A stretch of 39,099 bases of DNA. It comes from Gammaproteobacteria bacterium. Its GTDB lineage: Bacteria > Pseudomonadota > Gammaproteobacteria > QZLD01. Numbering within the stretch: the first letter of the stretch is position 1; each line of letters opens with the position of its first letter. The position numbers and the translations under genes are program-made. Shown piece after piece: positions 23,340 through 33,259 of the stretch. Where the stretch lies: NCBI GenBank assembly GCA_004796365.1, contig QZLE01000147.1, forward strand, positions 1 to 39,099. Direction: 5' to 3'. The notes beneath the pieces were generated by a model that was given only the letters and a program-made list of their open reading frames with translations, was not told the DNA's origin and made no database searches.

Positions 23340-25763
23340 CTAAGCAATATCCTTTAGCGGCGTAGGTTTGGCAATCCCGTATCCTTGCGCAAAGTCTACA
23401 CCTATCTCCCTGAGTTTAGCTCCAATGTCATCATTTTCCACAAATTCGGCAATGGTCTTTTTGCCCATTACATGGCCGATATCATTAATTGATTTAACCA
23501 TGGCAGAATCAATAGGGTCTTCTATCATATCCTTAACAAAGCTACCGTCGATCTTTAAGTAATCTACCGGAAAGTTCTTCAGATACTCGAACGATGCCAT
23601 GCCGGTACCAAAATCATCTAACGCAAATCTGCAACCGTATTCGCGCAAAGATTGAATCAGCTCTTTTGCAACATCCGTATTCGCTACCGCCATAGTTTCC
23701 GTAACTTCAAAGCAGATCTTTTCCGGTGGAATGCGGTATTTCTCAAACTGAGTTTCTATATGATTCAGTAGTCCGCTATCGCCAAGTGAACTACCGGAAA
23801 GATTGATAGAACACAGACTAAGTTCTTCCAGATGGTCAGGGTGCTCATGTAGCCATTTAAAGGTGTTTTTGATTACCCAGTAATCTATTTTGGTAATCAT
23901 ATTGTAGCGCTCTGCAGCTCCAAGGAAGATAAACGGAGGTACCAGTTTACCTTCTTCATCTGTCAGTCTTAGAAGAATCTCGTAATGCTTGCCGGTTGAT
24001 TCTCCATCGTTAAGCGGGGCTATGGTCTGGTAGTAGAGTATAAATCTGTCATTATCCAGTGCGTCTTTAAGTTTGGATACCCACTGCATCTCACCATGAC
24101 GATTTGCTATCTCAATATCATCTTCCCGATACAGGTGCAGTTTATTTCTGCCTGAATCTTTGGCCACAAAACATGCGCTATCTGCCTTGCGCAGAACCTC
24201 GGAAACATTTTCCGTTTCATTGTTGATAAGCACAATGCCCATACTAAGCGATATTATAAAGTTCTGCCCACGCCATGAAAAACCCTGCATTTCAATAGTG
24301 GTACGAATGCGGTTGCATGTCATAAGTGCTTGTTCTGCCGTACTGTTACGAAGCAGAATTCCGAACTCGTCTCCTCCAAGTCGGCCGACAATATCTCCCT
24401 GCGGAGATTCTTCCTCTACAACTGGTGCAATTTCCCGCAATAACTGGTCTCCTGCAATATGCCCGCAGGTATCGTTGATTACTTTAAATAGATCAACGTC
24501 TATATAAACCATTGCATGAATCGTGTTTTTCTTTCTTGCGGACTCAATAGACAGTTTTAATCGACGCTCAAATTCACGTCGATTTACCAGGCCGGTAAGC
24601 TCATCATGTGATGATTGATAGCTTATTTGGCGCGTAAGTTGTCTTGCTCCGCTAATGTCACGGAAAACCAATACAGTACCGGTGGTTTCACCATCTGCGT
24701 TGATTATTGGGGTAACAGAATCTTCAATGGATATCTTTTCACCTATTTTCGGAACCAGTAAGTGGCTATGCAGGCCAATGTTTTGGCCTAACTTAATAGC
24801 CTTGGTAACAGGGGATTCAATCTGCTCTTTGCTAAGCTCACTGATGATTTTGTATATTTCAGAGATATGGTTGCCAAGCGCTTCTTCAACTGACCAGCCA
24901 GTTAGCTTTTCTGCCTTAGGATTCATATGGCGGATACTTCCATTATGATCTGTTGTTATAACAGCATCGTTCAGGGCATTTAAGGTTAGTAGGTTTTTTT
25001 GTCTCTCTTCATTTATTTCTTCTTCTGACTCTTTGATCGAGGTGATATCGGTAATGGAGCCGCTGATATAAGGGGGAGAGTTGTCATCACAGCTTTCTAC
25101 CGAAACTCCTTTGGCTAATACCCAGATAAAACCGGCGCTATTATGCTTGACTCGGTGAATGTGCTCAAATGAATCGATATTCCCTTTACAGATTCCACAT
25201 AGCAATTGTTGAAATTCTTCGCGTTCATCGCCAAATATATTATTGATCCAAAGATTAAAGCTGGTTTCTGAATCGGATGGGTTATCAGGAGATTCTATAC
25301 CCATAATGGCGTACCAACGATGGGTGAATTTTGCAGTTTTATCGCCTGGGTTAAAGCTCCAGAAACCATCGTTAGAGGTGTATGTCGAAAGCTGCAGGGC
25401 ATGTTTTTGGGTGGAAAGGTCAGTAAAGAGAGTGCCAAGTTGTTCAATAAGGTCAGATGATTTGGAATTAGTAACGGTTTTTGATCTGCTATTATCAGGA
25501 TTATCTGTAAGAAGCAGTTTATATAGGTTATGTAGTCGTTTTTTGAATGCGGTACTGGCAATTATTATCGCCACCATGGATGAAAGCATGATAGTGGCAA
25601 TAATTATCAAATAGATGGCGATATTTGTCTTGCTGATTAAACTTGCGGAGGTATTATGTTCTGCGGCAATAGCTAAAGTAGTAAAACCAATAATTGAAAA
25701 GATAATTGCTGCTGTATAGCTTATTGATTTAATAAATTGTTTTAAAATAATAATTATTTTCAT
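23340..25763 (-). CDS. Membrane PAS-PAS-GGDEF-EAL cyclic-di-GMP protein
   Basis: From the ATG at 25763 the protein has 807 residues; a GTG at 25772 is an alternative. Two N-terminal hydrophobic segments (about 10-33 and 48-70) are followed by two PAS domains (about 120-245 and 250-370), a GGDEF domain (intact GGDEF at 463-467) and an EAL domain (EIL at 595-597 in the EALLR position; DDFGTG later). Both catalytic cores look intact, so it may make and degrade c-di-GMP, with one activity dominant. The inhibitory RxxD site before GGDEF is not conserved (PQGD). It is transcribed away from the hybrid kinase that starts at 26007. Role is probably motile-to-sessile control, inferred. Confidence 0.93.
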   Translation of the reverse strand: MKIIIILKQFIKSISYTAAIIFSIIGFTTLAIAAEHNTSASLISKTNIAIYLIIIATIMLSSMVAIIIASTAFKKRLHNLYKLLLTDNPDNSRSKTVTNSKSSDLIEQLGTLFTDLSTQKHALQLSTYTSNDGFWSFNPGDKTAKFTHRWYAIMGIESPDNPSDSETSFNLWINNIFGDEREEFQQLLCGICKGNIDSFEHIHRVKHNSAGFIWVLAKGVSVESCDDNSPPYISGSITDITSIKESEEEINEERQKNLLTLNALNDAVITTDHNGSIRHMNPKAEKLTGWSVEEALGNHISEIYKIISELSKEQIESPVTKAIKLGQNIGLHSHLLVPKIGEKISIEDSVTPIINADGETTGTVLVFRDISGARQLTRQISYQSSHDELTGLVNRREFERRLKLSIESARKKNTIHAMVYIDVDLFKVINDTCGHIAGDQLLREIAPVVEEESPQGDIVGRLGGDEFGILLRNSTAEQALMTCNRIRTTIEMQGFSWRGQNFIISLSMGIVLINNETENVSEVLRKADSACFVAKDSGRNKLHLYREDDIEIANRHGEMQWVSKLKDALDNDRFILYYQTIAPLNDGESTGKHYEILLRLTDEEGKLVPPFIFLGAAERYNMITKIDYWVIKNTFKWLHEHPDHLEELSLCSINLSGSSLGDSGLLNHIETQFEKYRIPPEKICFEVTETMAVANTDVAKELIQSLREYGCRFALDDFGTGMASFEYLKNFPVDYLKIDGSFVKDMIEDPIDSAMVKSINDIGHVMGKKTIAEFVENDDIGAKLREIGVDFAQGYGIAKPTPLKDIA

Positions 25764-26006
25764 GACACACACACTTTATTGCGGCAATGACCGGATTGAC
25801 GCTTATTCCCTTGGCACCATTCTCGTATAAAATACTTATGTTGGGTGTGACCTGCTTCCGTTTTAAATCAATTGCCAGAATCTTTGTTATAAAAGTTAGA
25901 ACCCATTGGCAAAAATGAGGTTTTTTTCAGTACATTAGCCGTGCAGAAGCAGTTATTGGACTATCATATAAATAGCTATTTTATTAGCTCCTGGATTTCT
26001 AACCGT

Positions 26007-29000
26007 ATGGATATATTGGTGAAATTGATTAGGCCTTCTATTAAAGCAATCTTTATATTATTTGCAGGGTTGATTGTCTGCAGCGCTGTTTATGCCCAGT
26101 CAGAAATCATTCTTACGGATGATATTGACAGATATGAAATAGGCAAACATATCCAATATCTTGCCGACCAGGACCACAAACTGACTATCGATGATATAGT
26201 GCAAAAAGATAGTGAGTTTATTCAAAGTGAGGATACAATCCCAAATTTTGGGTATACAGATGCATCATATTGGATAAAGGTTAAGTACAAATACAAAACG
26301 GATCTTTTGTTGGAGCCCAAAAGGTATGCCATTGAGATATTTTATCCGCTGCTGGACAATATAGAGGTTTACCAAAAAGATAGGTTTGGTAAGTATAAGG
26401 TTTCACGTAGAGGTGATAGCCTGCCGTTTTATTATCGTTCCCCAATGTATCGCAATCATATTATCAAGTTTGATGCAGCGCCGAATCAATCGGAAACCAT
26501 ATATCTGAAGTTTCAGACACAAGGTTCTATGCGTGTTTCACTGCATGTATTAAGTGATGATCACCTTTTGGAGCATATTAGTAATGTAGAGCTGCTCTAC
26601 GGCATTGGTTTTGGAACACTACTTATGATGGTGGTTTACAACCTGTTCCTGTTTTTTTCGTTGCGGGAAAGCGTTTATCTCAACTATGTTTTTTACACCC
26701 TATCATTTCTGGTGCTTCAGCTAAGTCTCACCGGGTATGCCTTTGAATTTCTTTGGCCATCAAATGTTTGGCTTGCAAACTATGCGATAAGTATTTGGGG
26801 TTCGATATTTATATTTATGTCGTTGATGTTTTTAAGAAGCCTGTTGCAAACCAGTACAAACTTACCAAAGGTTGATAAGTATTTAAAAATATTGGCAGCA
26901 TTGGCTGCAGTGAATATTTTGCTGAGCTTTGTTTTAGATTATGGAACTACGATAAGGTTTTTTTCTGTTCTGAGCGGAATACTTGCAACGATTTTGATAA
27001 CAACCGGTGCAATCGGACTTTATTATAAAATCAGGGCTGCAAAATACTACGTTCTTGGTTGTGGAATCCTATGGGTTGGGATAGTAGTTTACGCACTAAT
27101 GGCAAAAGGGGTAATAGAAAATAATTTCTGGACTGAGAATGGACTATTAATATCCGCGATTATCGAATTATTGATATTTTCATTAGCTCTTGCAGACAGA
27201 ATTAACTCTGAACGTCAGCAAAAGGAGCTTATTCAAAAAGAGTCTCTGGAATATTTAAATGACTATGTCTCTGTTTTTGAGAATGCAGAAGAAGGGCTTT
27301 TTCGCCTATCTCTTAAGGGTAGATTTACCAATATAAATACCTCTCTGGTCAAAATTCTTGGCTGCTCCGGCAAAGAAGAGATAATTGAAAGCCATATCAA
27401 CCCATTGCGTCGCTATTTTACTAGTTTGAATGCCGTAAAAAGGTTTATTAAAATTCTTAGGCAGAATGACAAGGTAGTTGCATTTGAACTTGAATATAAC
27501 AAGGTAGGCAGTAATGAAATTGGTTGGGTTTCTTGCTCTGCCAGGTTGGTACGTGATCAGGATAATATTCCGTTGTACTATGAAGGATCAGTGCTGGATA
27601 TAACGGCTAAAAAAGAAAAAGATCTTACCGAAAAAATGATGGAAGAGGTAAGGGCAGATGCACAGGCCAAAGGGGTATTTTTGGCAAATATGAGCCATGA
27701 AATCCGTACACCAATGAATTCGGTTCTCAGTTTTGTAGAACTGGCTCAGAGGTTGCCTGATCAGACTCCAAAAATGACCGATTATCTAAAAAAGATAAAG
27801 CTCTCATCCAAAAGTCTTTTGCAAATCATTAACGATATTTTGGATCTGTCAAAGATAGAAGCGGGAAAGCTACAGCTGGAAAAAATCAACTTTGATATAT
27901 TATCGGTTGCAACAAATCTGCGCGAAATATTTACTGATGAGGCCGAAAAGAAAGGGCTGCATTTTCAGGTAAATGTAGCAGAAGGGATACCGCACAAACT
28001 TATTGGTGATCCCGTTCGCCTGAATCAGGTCTTAGTTAACCTGATAAGTAATGCCATTAAATTTACAGATAAAGGTTCGGTAACCTTAGATATAACTCAT
28101 AGCTTTACATCGGATAAATATGTCAGTCTTAAGTTTAAGATTACTGACACCGGTGTAGGGATACAGGAAGATCTGCTGCCAACAATGTTTACTCCGTTTA
28201 ATCAGCTTGAAGAATCGGTAAGCCGTAAATATGGAGGTACTGGGCTGGGGCTATCTATATGTTCCCATCTAGTAAGTATGATGCGCGGTAAAATATTTGT
28301 TGAAAGTGAACTTGGAAAAGGATCGTGTTTTACGTTTACTTCGTCATTTAAAAACAGGTCAGTGTTGTCATCTAATGAGCATATTGTGGAGGTTATTGAA
28401 CACAGAAGCAATAAAATAGAAGCTAAAGAGCTGGATGTTAAAAGTGTACTGATTGTTGAAGACAATCCTATGAACCAGGATGTGTTAAAGGAACTGCTTT
28501 CAGATTTTAATGTTGATATTTTTGTTGCAGAGAACGGGCTGGAAGGTGTTGAAGCGATAAAACAGCAGTACTTTGATCTGGTGCTGATGGACATACAAAT
28601 GCCAGTAATGAATGGATATGAAGCTGCAGAAAAAATTCGTGATCATGGATATGAAATGCCTATCATTGCGGTAACTGCAAATGCCCTAAGAGGGGTAAAG
28701 GACCAGTGTTTGCAGGCGGGGATGAATGACTTTATGAGCAAACCAATCGATGTTCCGGCGTTTATGAATAAAGTGAAGTTCTGGTTAAATACCGATGACG
28801 GTGAAGTGGAAGACTCCGAACAGTCTTCATTAGAATTTCAGCTTAAAGAAGATGAGCAGGAAATTTTGGAGGCAATGCAAAGAGCATCAGAAGTGACAGT
28901 TATATCTGCTAACTCAGAATCAGATATAGATTTTTCCGATCCGATATTTTTAGATTCGACAAAAGCAATCATTGATCAGGAAAAAGCATTGGTAAGTATG

Positions 29001-29534
29001 AATGGCAATAGTCAGCTTCTGGTTAAACTCCTAAATGACTTTATAAATAATGAACAGAATTCAGCTGAAGAGTTAGTAAAAATGTTATCAAGTGATAATT
29101 TTACAACCGCACGTATGAAGGTTCACACCATAAAAGGTTTGGCAGGTAGTTTTTGCTGCGAATCCCTGTTCAAGATCAGCCTCATGCTACAGCAAGAAAT
29201 CGATAATGGTAGAACCCAGTACTTGCGCATGTTAATGCAGCGCTACCAGGAACTACTGCAACAGTTTATTGACTCAGCGCAACAGATAATTAAAGCTGAA
29301 AGCCAGAAATCACAGCAGCGAAAAAATAGTAACAAGCAGGCTGAAGCAAAAAGCGAAAAGCTCATCAAGCTTTCAGAGTACCTGGATGAAAATAACCAAC
29401 TTGGACGCGACATCCTTGAAGCCTTAATTAAAACCAGCAAAGACAAGGAAAAAACAAAAATAATGGAACAGATGATAGAAGCGATATCTAGTTTTGATTT
29501 TGGTAGAGCGCGGGAGTTGTTTAAGTCCCTGTAA
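26007..29534 (+). CDS. 7TM-DISM hybrid sensor histidine kinase with PAS, REC and Hpt domains
   Basis: From the ATG at 26007 the protein has 1175 residues; a GTG at 25941 would add 22. A signal peptide (ending VYAQ near 31) precedes a periplasmic 7TMR-DISM extracellular domain (about 35-170), seven transmembrane helices (about 185-395), a PAS domain (about 410-540), HisKA (H564 in FLANMSHEIRTP), HATPase (NQVLVNLISNAIKFT; GTGLGLSICSHL), a receiver domain (D862 in LVLMDIQMP) and an Hpt domain (H1040 in VHTIKGLAGSF). A helical C-terminal region follows. All phosphorelay residues are present, so a His-Asp-His relay is likely. The 7TM-DISM class often senses carbohydrates or related ligands. Its final response regulator is not encoded beside it. 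Confidence 0.94.
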   Translation: MDILVKLIRPSIKAIFILFAGLIVCSAVYAQSEIILTDDIDRYEIGKHIQYLADQDHKLTIDDIVQKDSEFIQSEDTIPNFGYTDASYWIKVKYKYKTDLLLEPKRYAIEIFYPLLDNIEVYQKDRFGKYKVSRRGDSLPFYYRSPMYRNHIIKFDAAPNQSETIYLKFQTQGSMRVSLHVLSDDHLLEHISNVELLYGIGFGTLLMMVVYNLFLFFSLRESVYLNYVFYTLSFLVLQLSLTGYAFEFLWPSNVWLANYAISIWGSIFIFMSLMFLRSLLQTSTNLPKVDKYLKILAALAAVNILLSFVLDYGTTIRFFSVLSGILATILITTGAIGLYYKIRAAKYYVLGCGILWVGIVVYALMAKGVIENNFWTENGLLISAIIELLIFSLALADRINSERQQKELIQKESLEYLNDYVSVFENAEEGLFRLSLKGRFTNINTSLVKILGCSGKEEIIESHINPLRRYFTSLNAVKRFIKILRQNDKVVAFELEYNKVGSNEIGWVSCSARLVRDQDNIPLYYEGSVLDITAKKEKDLTEKMMEEVRADAQAKGVFLANMSHEIRTPMNSVLSFVELAQRLPDQTPKMTDYLKKIKLSSKSLLQIINDILDLSKIEAGKLQLEKINFDILSVATNLREIFTDEAEKKGLHFQVNVAEGIPHKLIGDPVRLNQVLVNLISNAIKFTDKGSVTLDITHSFTSDKYVSLKFKITDTGVGIQEDLLPTMFTPFNQLEESVSRKYGGTGLGLSICSHLVSMMRGKIFVESELGKGSCFTFTSSFKNRSVLSSNEHIVEVIEHRSNKIEAKELDVKSVLIVEDNPMNQDVLKELLSDFNVDIFVAENGLEGVEAIKQQYFDLVLMDIQMPVMNGYEAAEKIRDHGYEMPIIAVTANALRGVKDQCLQAGMNDFMSKPIDVPAFMNKVKFWLNTDDGEVEDSEQSSLEFQLKEDEQEILEAMQRASEVTVISANSESDIDFSDPIFLDSTKAIIDQEKALVSMNGNSQLLVKLLNDFINNEQNSAEELVKMLSSDNFTTARMKVHTIKGLAGSFCCESLFKISLMLQQEIDNGRTQYLRMLMQRYQELLQQFIDSAQQIIKAESQKSQQRKNSNKQAEAKSEKLIKLSEYLDENNQLGRDILEALIKTSKDKEKTKIMEQMIEAISSFDFGRARELFKSL

Positions 29535-29539
29535 CCAGC

Positions 29540-29605
29540 TGTCATGCCAGCTCAGGCTAGTATCCGGTTGTTTAATATGGATTCCCGCCTGTGCTGGAAA
29601 TAACG
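29540..29605. repeat. Two inverted copies of an ATTCCC-type palindromic repeat
   Basis: The gap between the convergent kinase and DUF4340 genes holds a unit starting TGTCATGCCAGC and a second, inverted unit TGGATTCCCGCCTGTGCTGG (29578 onward). The two are imperfect reverse complements. Together they make a REP-doublet-like structure and may act as a bidirectional terminator. A relative lies at 17103-17128. Confidence 0.5.
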
Positions 29606-29617
29606 CAAATAGTAAAA

Positions 29618-30643
29618 TTACTTAGCATTCAACTCCACAATATCCCCAAGCTGCTTATTAAACTTGCCGAAGATGCTGTCGTCGATTGTGTAAACCCATG
29701 GCGAAAATTCTTTTCGGTACTGCTGGGCAAGCTGTGCTGAATTGGATGAGTTGGCAGGTTCCGGGACGGTAAAATCGAAGGTGATTTGTGCGGTTTTGTC
29801 TTCCTTTTGTTTGGAGCAAATCGCTACAATAGTCATACCGTCGAAGGTTTTGTAGATGCGGCTGCTAAAGATATTCTCTTTATTAATTCCACCTTCTCTT
29901 TTTGCAACGTCCACTGGTTTAATTTCATTTATTAGGCGGGCGATATTGTCTACGAAACGCGGGTTTTTGGGGGCAGAACTTTTGCCGCCATGGACTACCT
30001 TGTAACTTTCATTATTTGTATTGCGAGTGATTTTATATGGTGTGTCATCAATCGGCGAGTATTCCACGCTTTTGATGTTGTTTTCATTGATATTAACCAG
30101 GTTTGTATCCAGCCAGTCTAGTGCTCGGCTTTGCACAATAAGTTTGCTCTGTGTCAGCCATGACTGTTTTTCTTTGGCCTTGCGTAGGTAGGTGCCTTTG
30201 TTGATTTTGTAGCGGCCGATAATGATGTCTTCCAACAGTTTTTCTTTGGAGTAGATAGTTACCCTGGAGCCGGAACCTTTTTCTTTGGTTACCTCTTCGA
30301 CACCAAGCTGGATATAGTTTTTCTCCTTGGTGGTTTTGGCTTCAAACAGCTTCGCTTCTGCCAGCTGTGTTAGCAGATCCCTTATAGCTGTGAAATTGGC
30401 CTTGTAGTTGGATTTTTCAGTATGAGCCCATCTGTCGTTTGATTTAGTAAGGATGATTGCTTCATTGCCGGAGTGTTGAATCAGTACCTTATCTACCATA
30501 TTTAGCTTTTCTTTTAGTTCAGGCAAGAATAGTTGCTCAGATGATAGCCCGGTTTCAGGCTGATTTTTAGAGTTAATCACTAATGCTGCAATAATGCAGA
30601 TTACTGCGATTATAGAGATGATGATCAGGTTATTTCGGCTCAT
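29618..30643 (-). CDS. DUF4340 membrane-anchored protein of Gld-type exporter
   Basis: A 341-residue protein with one N-terminal membrane anchor (LIIISIIAVICIIAALVI) and a large soluble periplasmic domain. The motif DRWAHTEKSNYKANFTAIRDLLTQLAEAKLFEAKTT is the hallmark of DUF4340, which in proteobacteria sits at the end of ABC operons with a GldG-like gene. It starts 5 nt after the GldG-type stop, so it is in the same transcript. Function is unknown; it is probably an accessory component of the exporter. Confidence 0.88.
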   Translation of the reverse strand: MSRNNLIIISIIAVICIIAALVINSKNQPETGLSSEQLFLPELKEKLNMVDKVLIQHSGNEAIILTKSNDRWAHTEKSNYKANFTAIRDLLTQLAEAKLFEAKTTKEKNYIQLGVEEVTKEKGSGSRVTIYSKEKLLEDIIIGRYKINKGTYLRKAKEKQSWLTQSKLIVQSRALDWLDTNLVNINENNIKSVEYSPIDDTPYKITRNTNNESYKVVHGGKSSAPKNPRFVDNIARLINEIKPVDVAKREGGINKENIFSSRIYKTFDGMTIVAICSKQKEDKTAQITFDFTVPEPANSSNSAQLAQQYRKEFSPWVYTIDDSIFGKFNKQLGDIVELNAK

Positions 30644-30648
30644 TATTC

Positions 30649-32514
30649 TTATCCTTTATATTTCTTATAACGCCTGTTGGAACGCACAACCGCGACAACA
30701 ATACCAAAGATCGCTACCAGCGCAGGCACAACTAAAATATCTATCCACTTAAGCAGAATGCCAAGGTTTTCAATATCCTTATCCAACTGATGTCTTACCA
30801 CGCGCAGCTCTTTTCTGGTTTCCTCACGCTCTTTGCGGTATTGCTTGATTGCCTGCTCCTGTTCCGGAGTAAATAGCATTGAAGAAGACTGATCACGGGT
30901 TTTCTGGATCTCTTCAATCTTGGCCTTGGCTACATCAAGCTGATTAACAAGTTCCTGTTCCTTTTTTCTGAATCGCTCTTCTGCGTTGAAGCGCAATTCT
31001 TGCACTAATTCAAACGGGCGCGAGTAAGTGCCGCGGCTTCGGATGCTGATAAGATCGGTGCTGCCTGCAAGTTGTTCAACCGCATTGATTACAAAGCTGG
31101 CGTTGTGTGCGATCGGGATAAACTGAGTTTCTCCAAACATCTGTTGTACTCTGGCCCACATACGGTCGTGCAGCATATCACTGTCACCTACAACAATTAC
31201 GTTTATAGGTTGTAGCGATTGGGTGATATGTTCCGGAGTTCCTTCGTGGTTATTTACCGGCTTGGTAAATGCTGATTTGGCATTGCCGGAGATGCGATAT
31301 GCTGCTACATGCTGTTTATCCAGCGGTTGGAATGAGTCAAGTAGCTGTGAAGGATCAACGGTAAATTTAACCTGTTGTGTTGGCAGGGTACCGCTGATTT
31401 TGCTACTGATAATAAGTGGAGTTAGGGTAGTAGTGGCACCTTCGATTGATGATAGCACCGCGCTGTGGGCAATATTGATATTGTTCAGCTCTCTGGTGAT
31501 AGCCTCTTCGCTGTTTAGTGCCTCACCTTCAAAGCCAAGAACTGTAAGATGTGCCTTGGGGCGGTTTTGATAGCTGACAGAAACCGGTAGGGCATAGGTC
31601 TTATCGGCAAGTACCATTTCTGGTTCCTGCTTTACACCCCATGCTGTCATTAGTTTTTCCAGGGAAGAGCTTTTATCGCTTAGGCGATCTTGCATCTGAT
31701 TGCCTGGTACTGCCACTTCTATATCGGAGTGAGCATCGACAAACAGAAGCACACGGCCGCCTTTGAGTACAAACTGGTCTATCGCATACTGCGATTCCTC
31801 CGACATATTCTTCGGGTGGATAATCATCAGGGTGTCGATATCTTCATCGATTTCAGTAAATCCGGTATCAATAAGGCGCATGTCAAATAGCTGTTGCAAA
31901 AACTGGTAGACTCCCCAGCTATCAATGTTCTTGCCAGTTCTTGGGTCGATACGCCCAAAGATCGGCAGTGAAGAAACCACGCCAACTACTGGCTTTTCGG
32001 GGTGCGCAAGTGTGTGGATCATCTTGCTTAGCTCATATTCAAGGAATCTTTCGTTCTCAGGCTGCAAAAAGCCGATGGTTTCCAGATCATCCACAGCATT
32101 AGTAGCTGCGATGCCCATGTAGATGTTGGTCTCCGGTGTCAGTGGAATTGCCTGCAGGCCAAATTCCGCAGCCTTGTCTTCCTCTTCAGAATACGGCTCT
32201 GGGTCAATCACTTTCAGGTTAATTTTGCCACCGGCATAACGCTCATATTCCTCAAGAATTTCCTCAACGCGGCTGGCATAGTTGCGTATATGTGGGATTT
32301 TTTTTGTGAGCTTTTCTGAGTAGTAAAAATATATATTGATCGGTTCATCAATTCCTTTAAGGATCGACTTGGTACCGTCTGACATGGTGTAAAGTTTGTT
32401 TTCTGTTAGGTCAGCTCTTACTCCGGTAAGTCCCAGGTTAACAGCAAGGATAAACGCCAGGTATAAAATTGCGATAAAAAGTAATGCGGTTCCAGATAAA
32501 ATTTTCTTATTCAT
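30649..32514 (-). CDS. GldG-like ABC transport auxiliary protein
   Basis: A 621-residue protein of the ABC_transp_aux (GldG) family: an N-terminal membrane helix (about 10-30), a large periplasmic domain with TENKLYTMSDGTKSILKGIDEPINIYFYYS at about 36-65, a coiled-coil segment (about 530-590) and a second membrane helix near the C-terminus. The start at 32514 is preferred over 32577 because it has a good ribosome binding site (AGGGGA) and follows the permease stop by 10 nt; the longer form would overlap the permease. Exact function of the family is unsettled; it appears with ABC exporters of the gliding-motility (Gld) type but is also common in non-gliding bacteria. Confidence 0.9.
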   Translation of the reverse strand: MNKKILSGTALLFIAILYLAFILAVNLGLTGVRADLTENKLYTMSDGTKSILKGIDEPINIYFYYSEKLTKKIPHIRNYASRVEEILEEYERYAGGKINLKVIDPEPYSEEEDKAAEFGLQAIPLTPETNIYMGIAATNAVDDLETIGFLQPENERFLEYELSKMIHTLAHPEKPVVGVVSSLPIFGRIDPRTGKNIDSWGVYQFLQQLFDMRLIDTGFTEIDEDIDTLMIIHPKNMSEESQYAIDQFVLKGGRVLLFVDAHSDIEVAVPGNQMQDRLSDKSSSLEKLMTAWGVKQEPEMVLADKTYALPVSVSYQNRPKAHLTVLGFEGEALNSEEAITRELNNINIAHSAVLSSIEGATTTLTPLIISSKISGTLPTQQVKFTVDPSQLLDSFQPLDKQHVAAYRISGNAKSAFTKPVNNHEGTPEHITQSLQPINVIVVGDSDMLHDRMWARVQQMFGETQFIPIAHNASFVINAVEQLAGSTDLISIRSRGTYSRPFELVQELRFNAEERFRKKEQELVNQLDVAKAKIEEIQKTRDQSSSMLFTPEQEQAIKQYRKEREETRKELRVVRHQLDKDIENLGILLKWIDILVVPALVAIFGIVVAVVRSNRRYKKYKG

Positions 32515-32524
32515 ATTCGTTCCC

Positions 32525-33259
32525 CTATGATGCCTTTTTAGAGTCGATGATAATTGCGGTTGCATACAGCCAGACAATAATCATAGAGACGAAATAGATA
32601 ATATCGCGCAGGTCAATTACACCTTTGGCCATTGAGTCAAAATGAGTTAGAAAACTAAGCGATGAAACGGCGTCAACCAGCATTTCCGGGGCCCATCCAG
32701 AGAAGGCATCAAGAACGATAGAAAACCCAGCTAGTAGAAGTATAAAGTTGATTGCCAGGGCGATGATAAATGCAATCACCTGATTTTTGGTGGCAGCTGA
32801 GATACAAGAGCCAACTGCAAGCAAGCCACCTGCCATAAGGATAGTGCCGAAATAGCCGCAGATTATTACCCCGTTATCAGGTGAACCGAGGATATTGACT
32901 ATGACCCAGATTGGGAAGGTAAGCATGATTGCAATGGTGGTAAATGCCCAAGCTGCCAGAAACTTGCCCAAAACAGCCTGCCACATCGAGATTGGCAGGG
33001 TCAGTAATAGCTCGATAGTGCCGGTTTTGCGCTCTTCTGACCATAGGCGCATGGTGATTGCCGGAATCAAAAACAGGAACAGCCAGGGGATATATTCAAA
33101 GAACGCCTTTAGACTAGCTTCTTCAATTTCATAAAAATTGCCAAGGTAAAAAGTGAATACACCTGCCAGTACCAGGAAGATAATAATGAATACATAGGCG
33201 ACGGGTGTGGTGAAATAGCTTTTGAATTCACGAGAGAAGATAATCGAAGTCATATTCAT
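32525..33259 (-). CDS. ABC-2 type permease (GldF-like)
   Basis: A 244-residue membrane protein with six predicted helices, about 20-40, 55-75, 103-125, 137-157, 165-185 and 217-240. The sequence IFSREFKSYFTTPVAYVF at the start and RLWSEERKTGTIELLLTLP (about 73-90) are typical of ABC-2 permeases of the GldF/NosY type. The start overlaps the ATPase stop by 4 nt (ATGA), so the two are translationally coupled and should form one transporter. Confidence 0.93.
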   Translation of the reverse strand: MNMTSIIFSREFKSYFTTPVAYVFIIIFLVLAGVFTFYLGNFYEIEEASLKAFFEYIPWLFLFLIPAITMRLWSEERKTGTIELLLTLPISMWQAVLGKFLAAWAFTTIAIMLTFPIWVIVNILGSPDNGVIICGYFGTILMAGGLLAVGSCISAATKNQVIAFIIALAINFILLLAGFSIVLDAFSGWAPEMLVDAVSSLSFLTHFDSMAKGVIDLRDIIYFVSMIIVWLYATAIIIDSKKAS

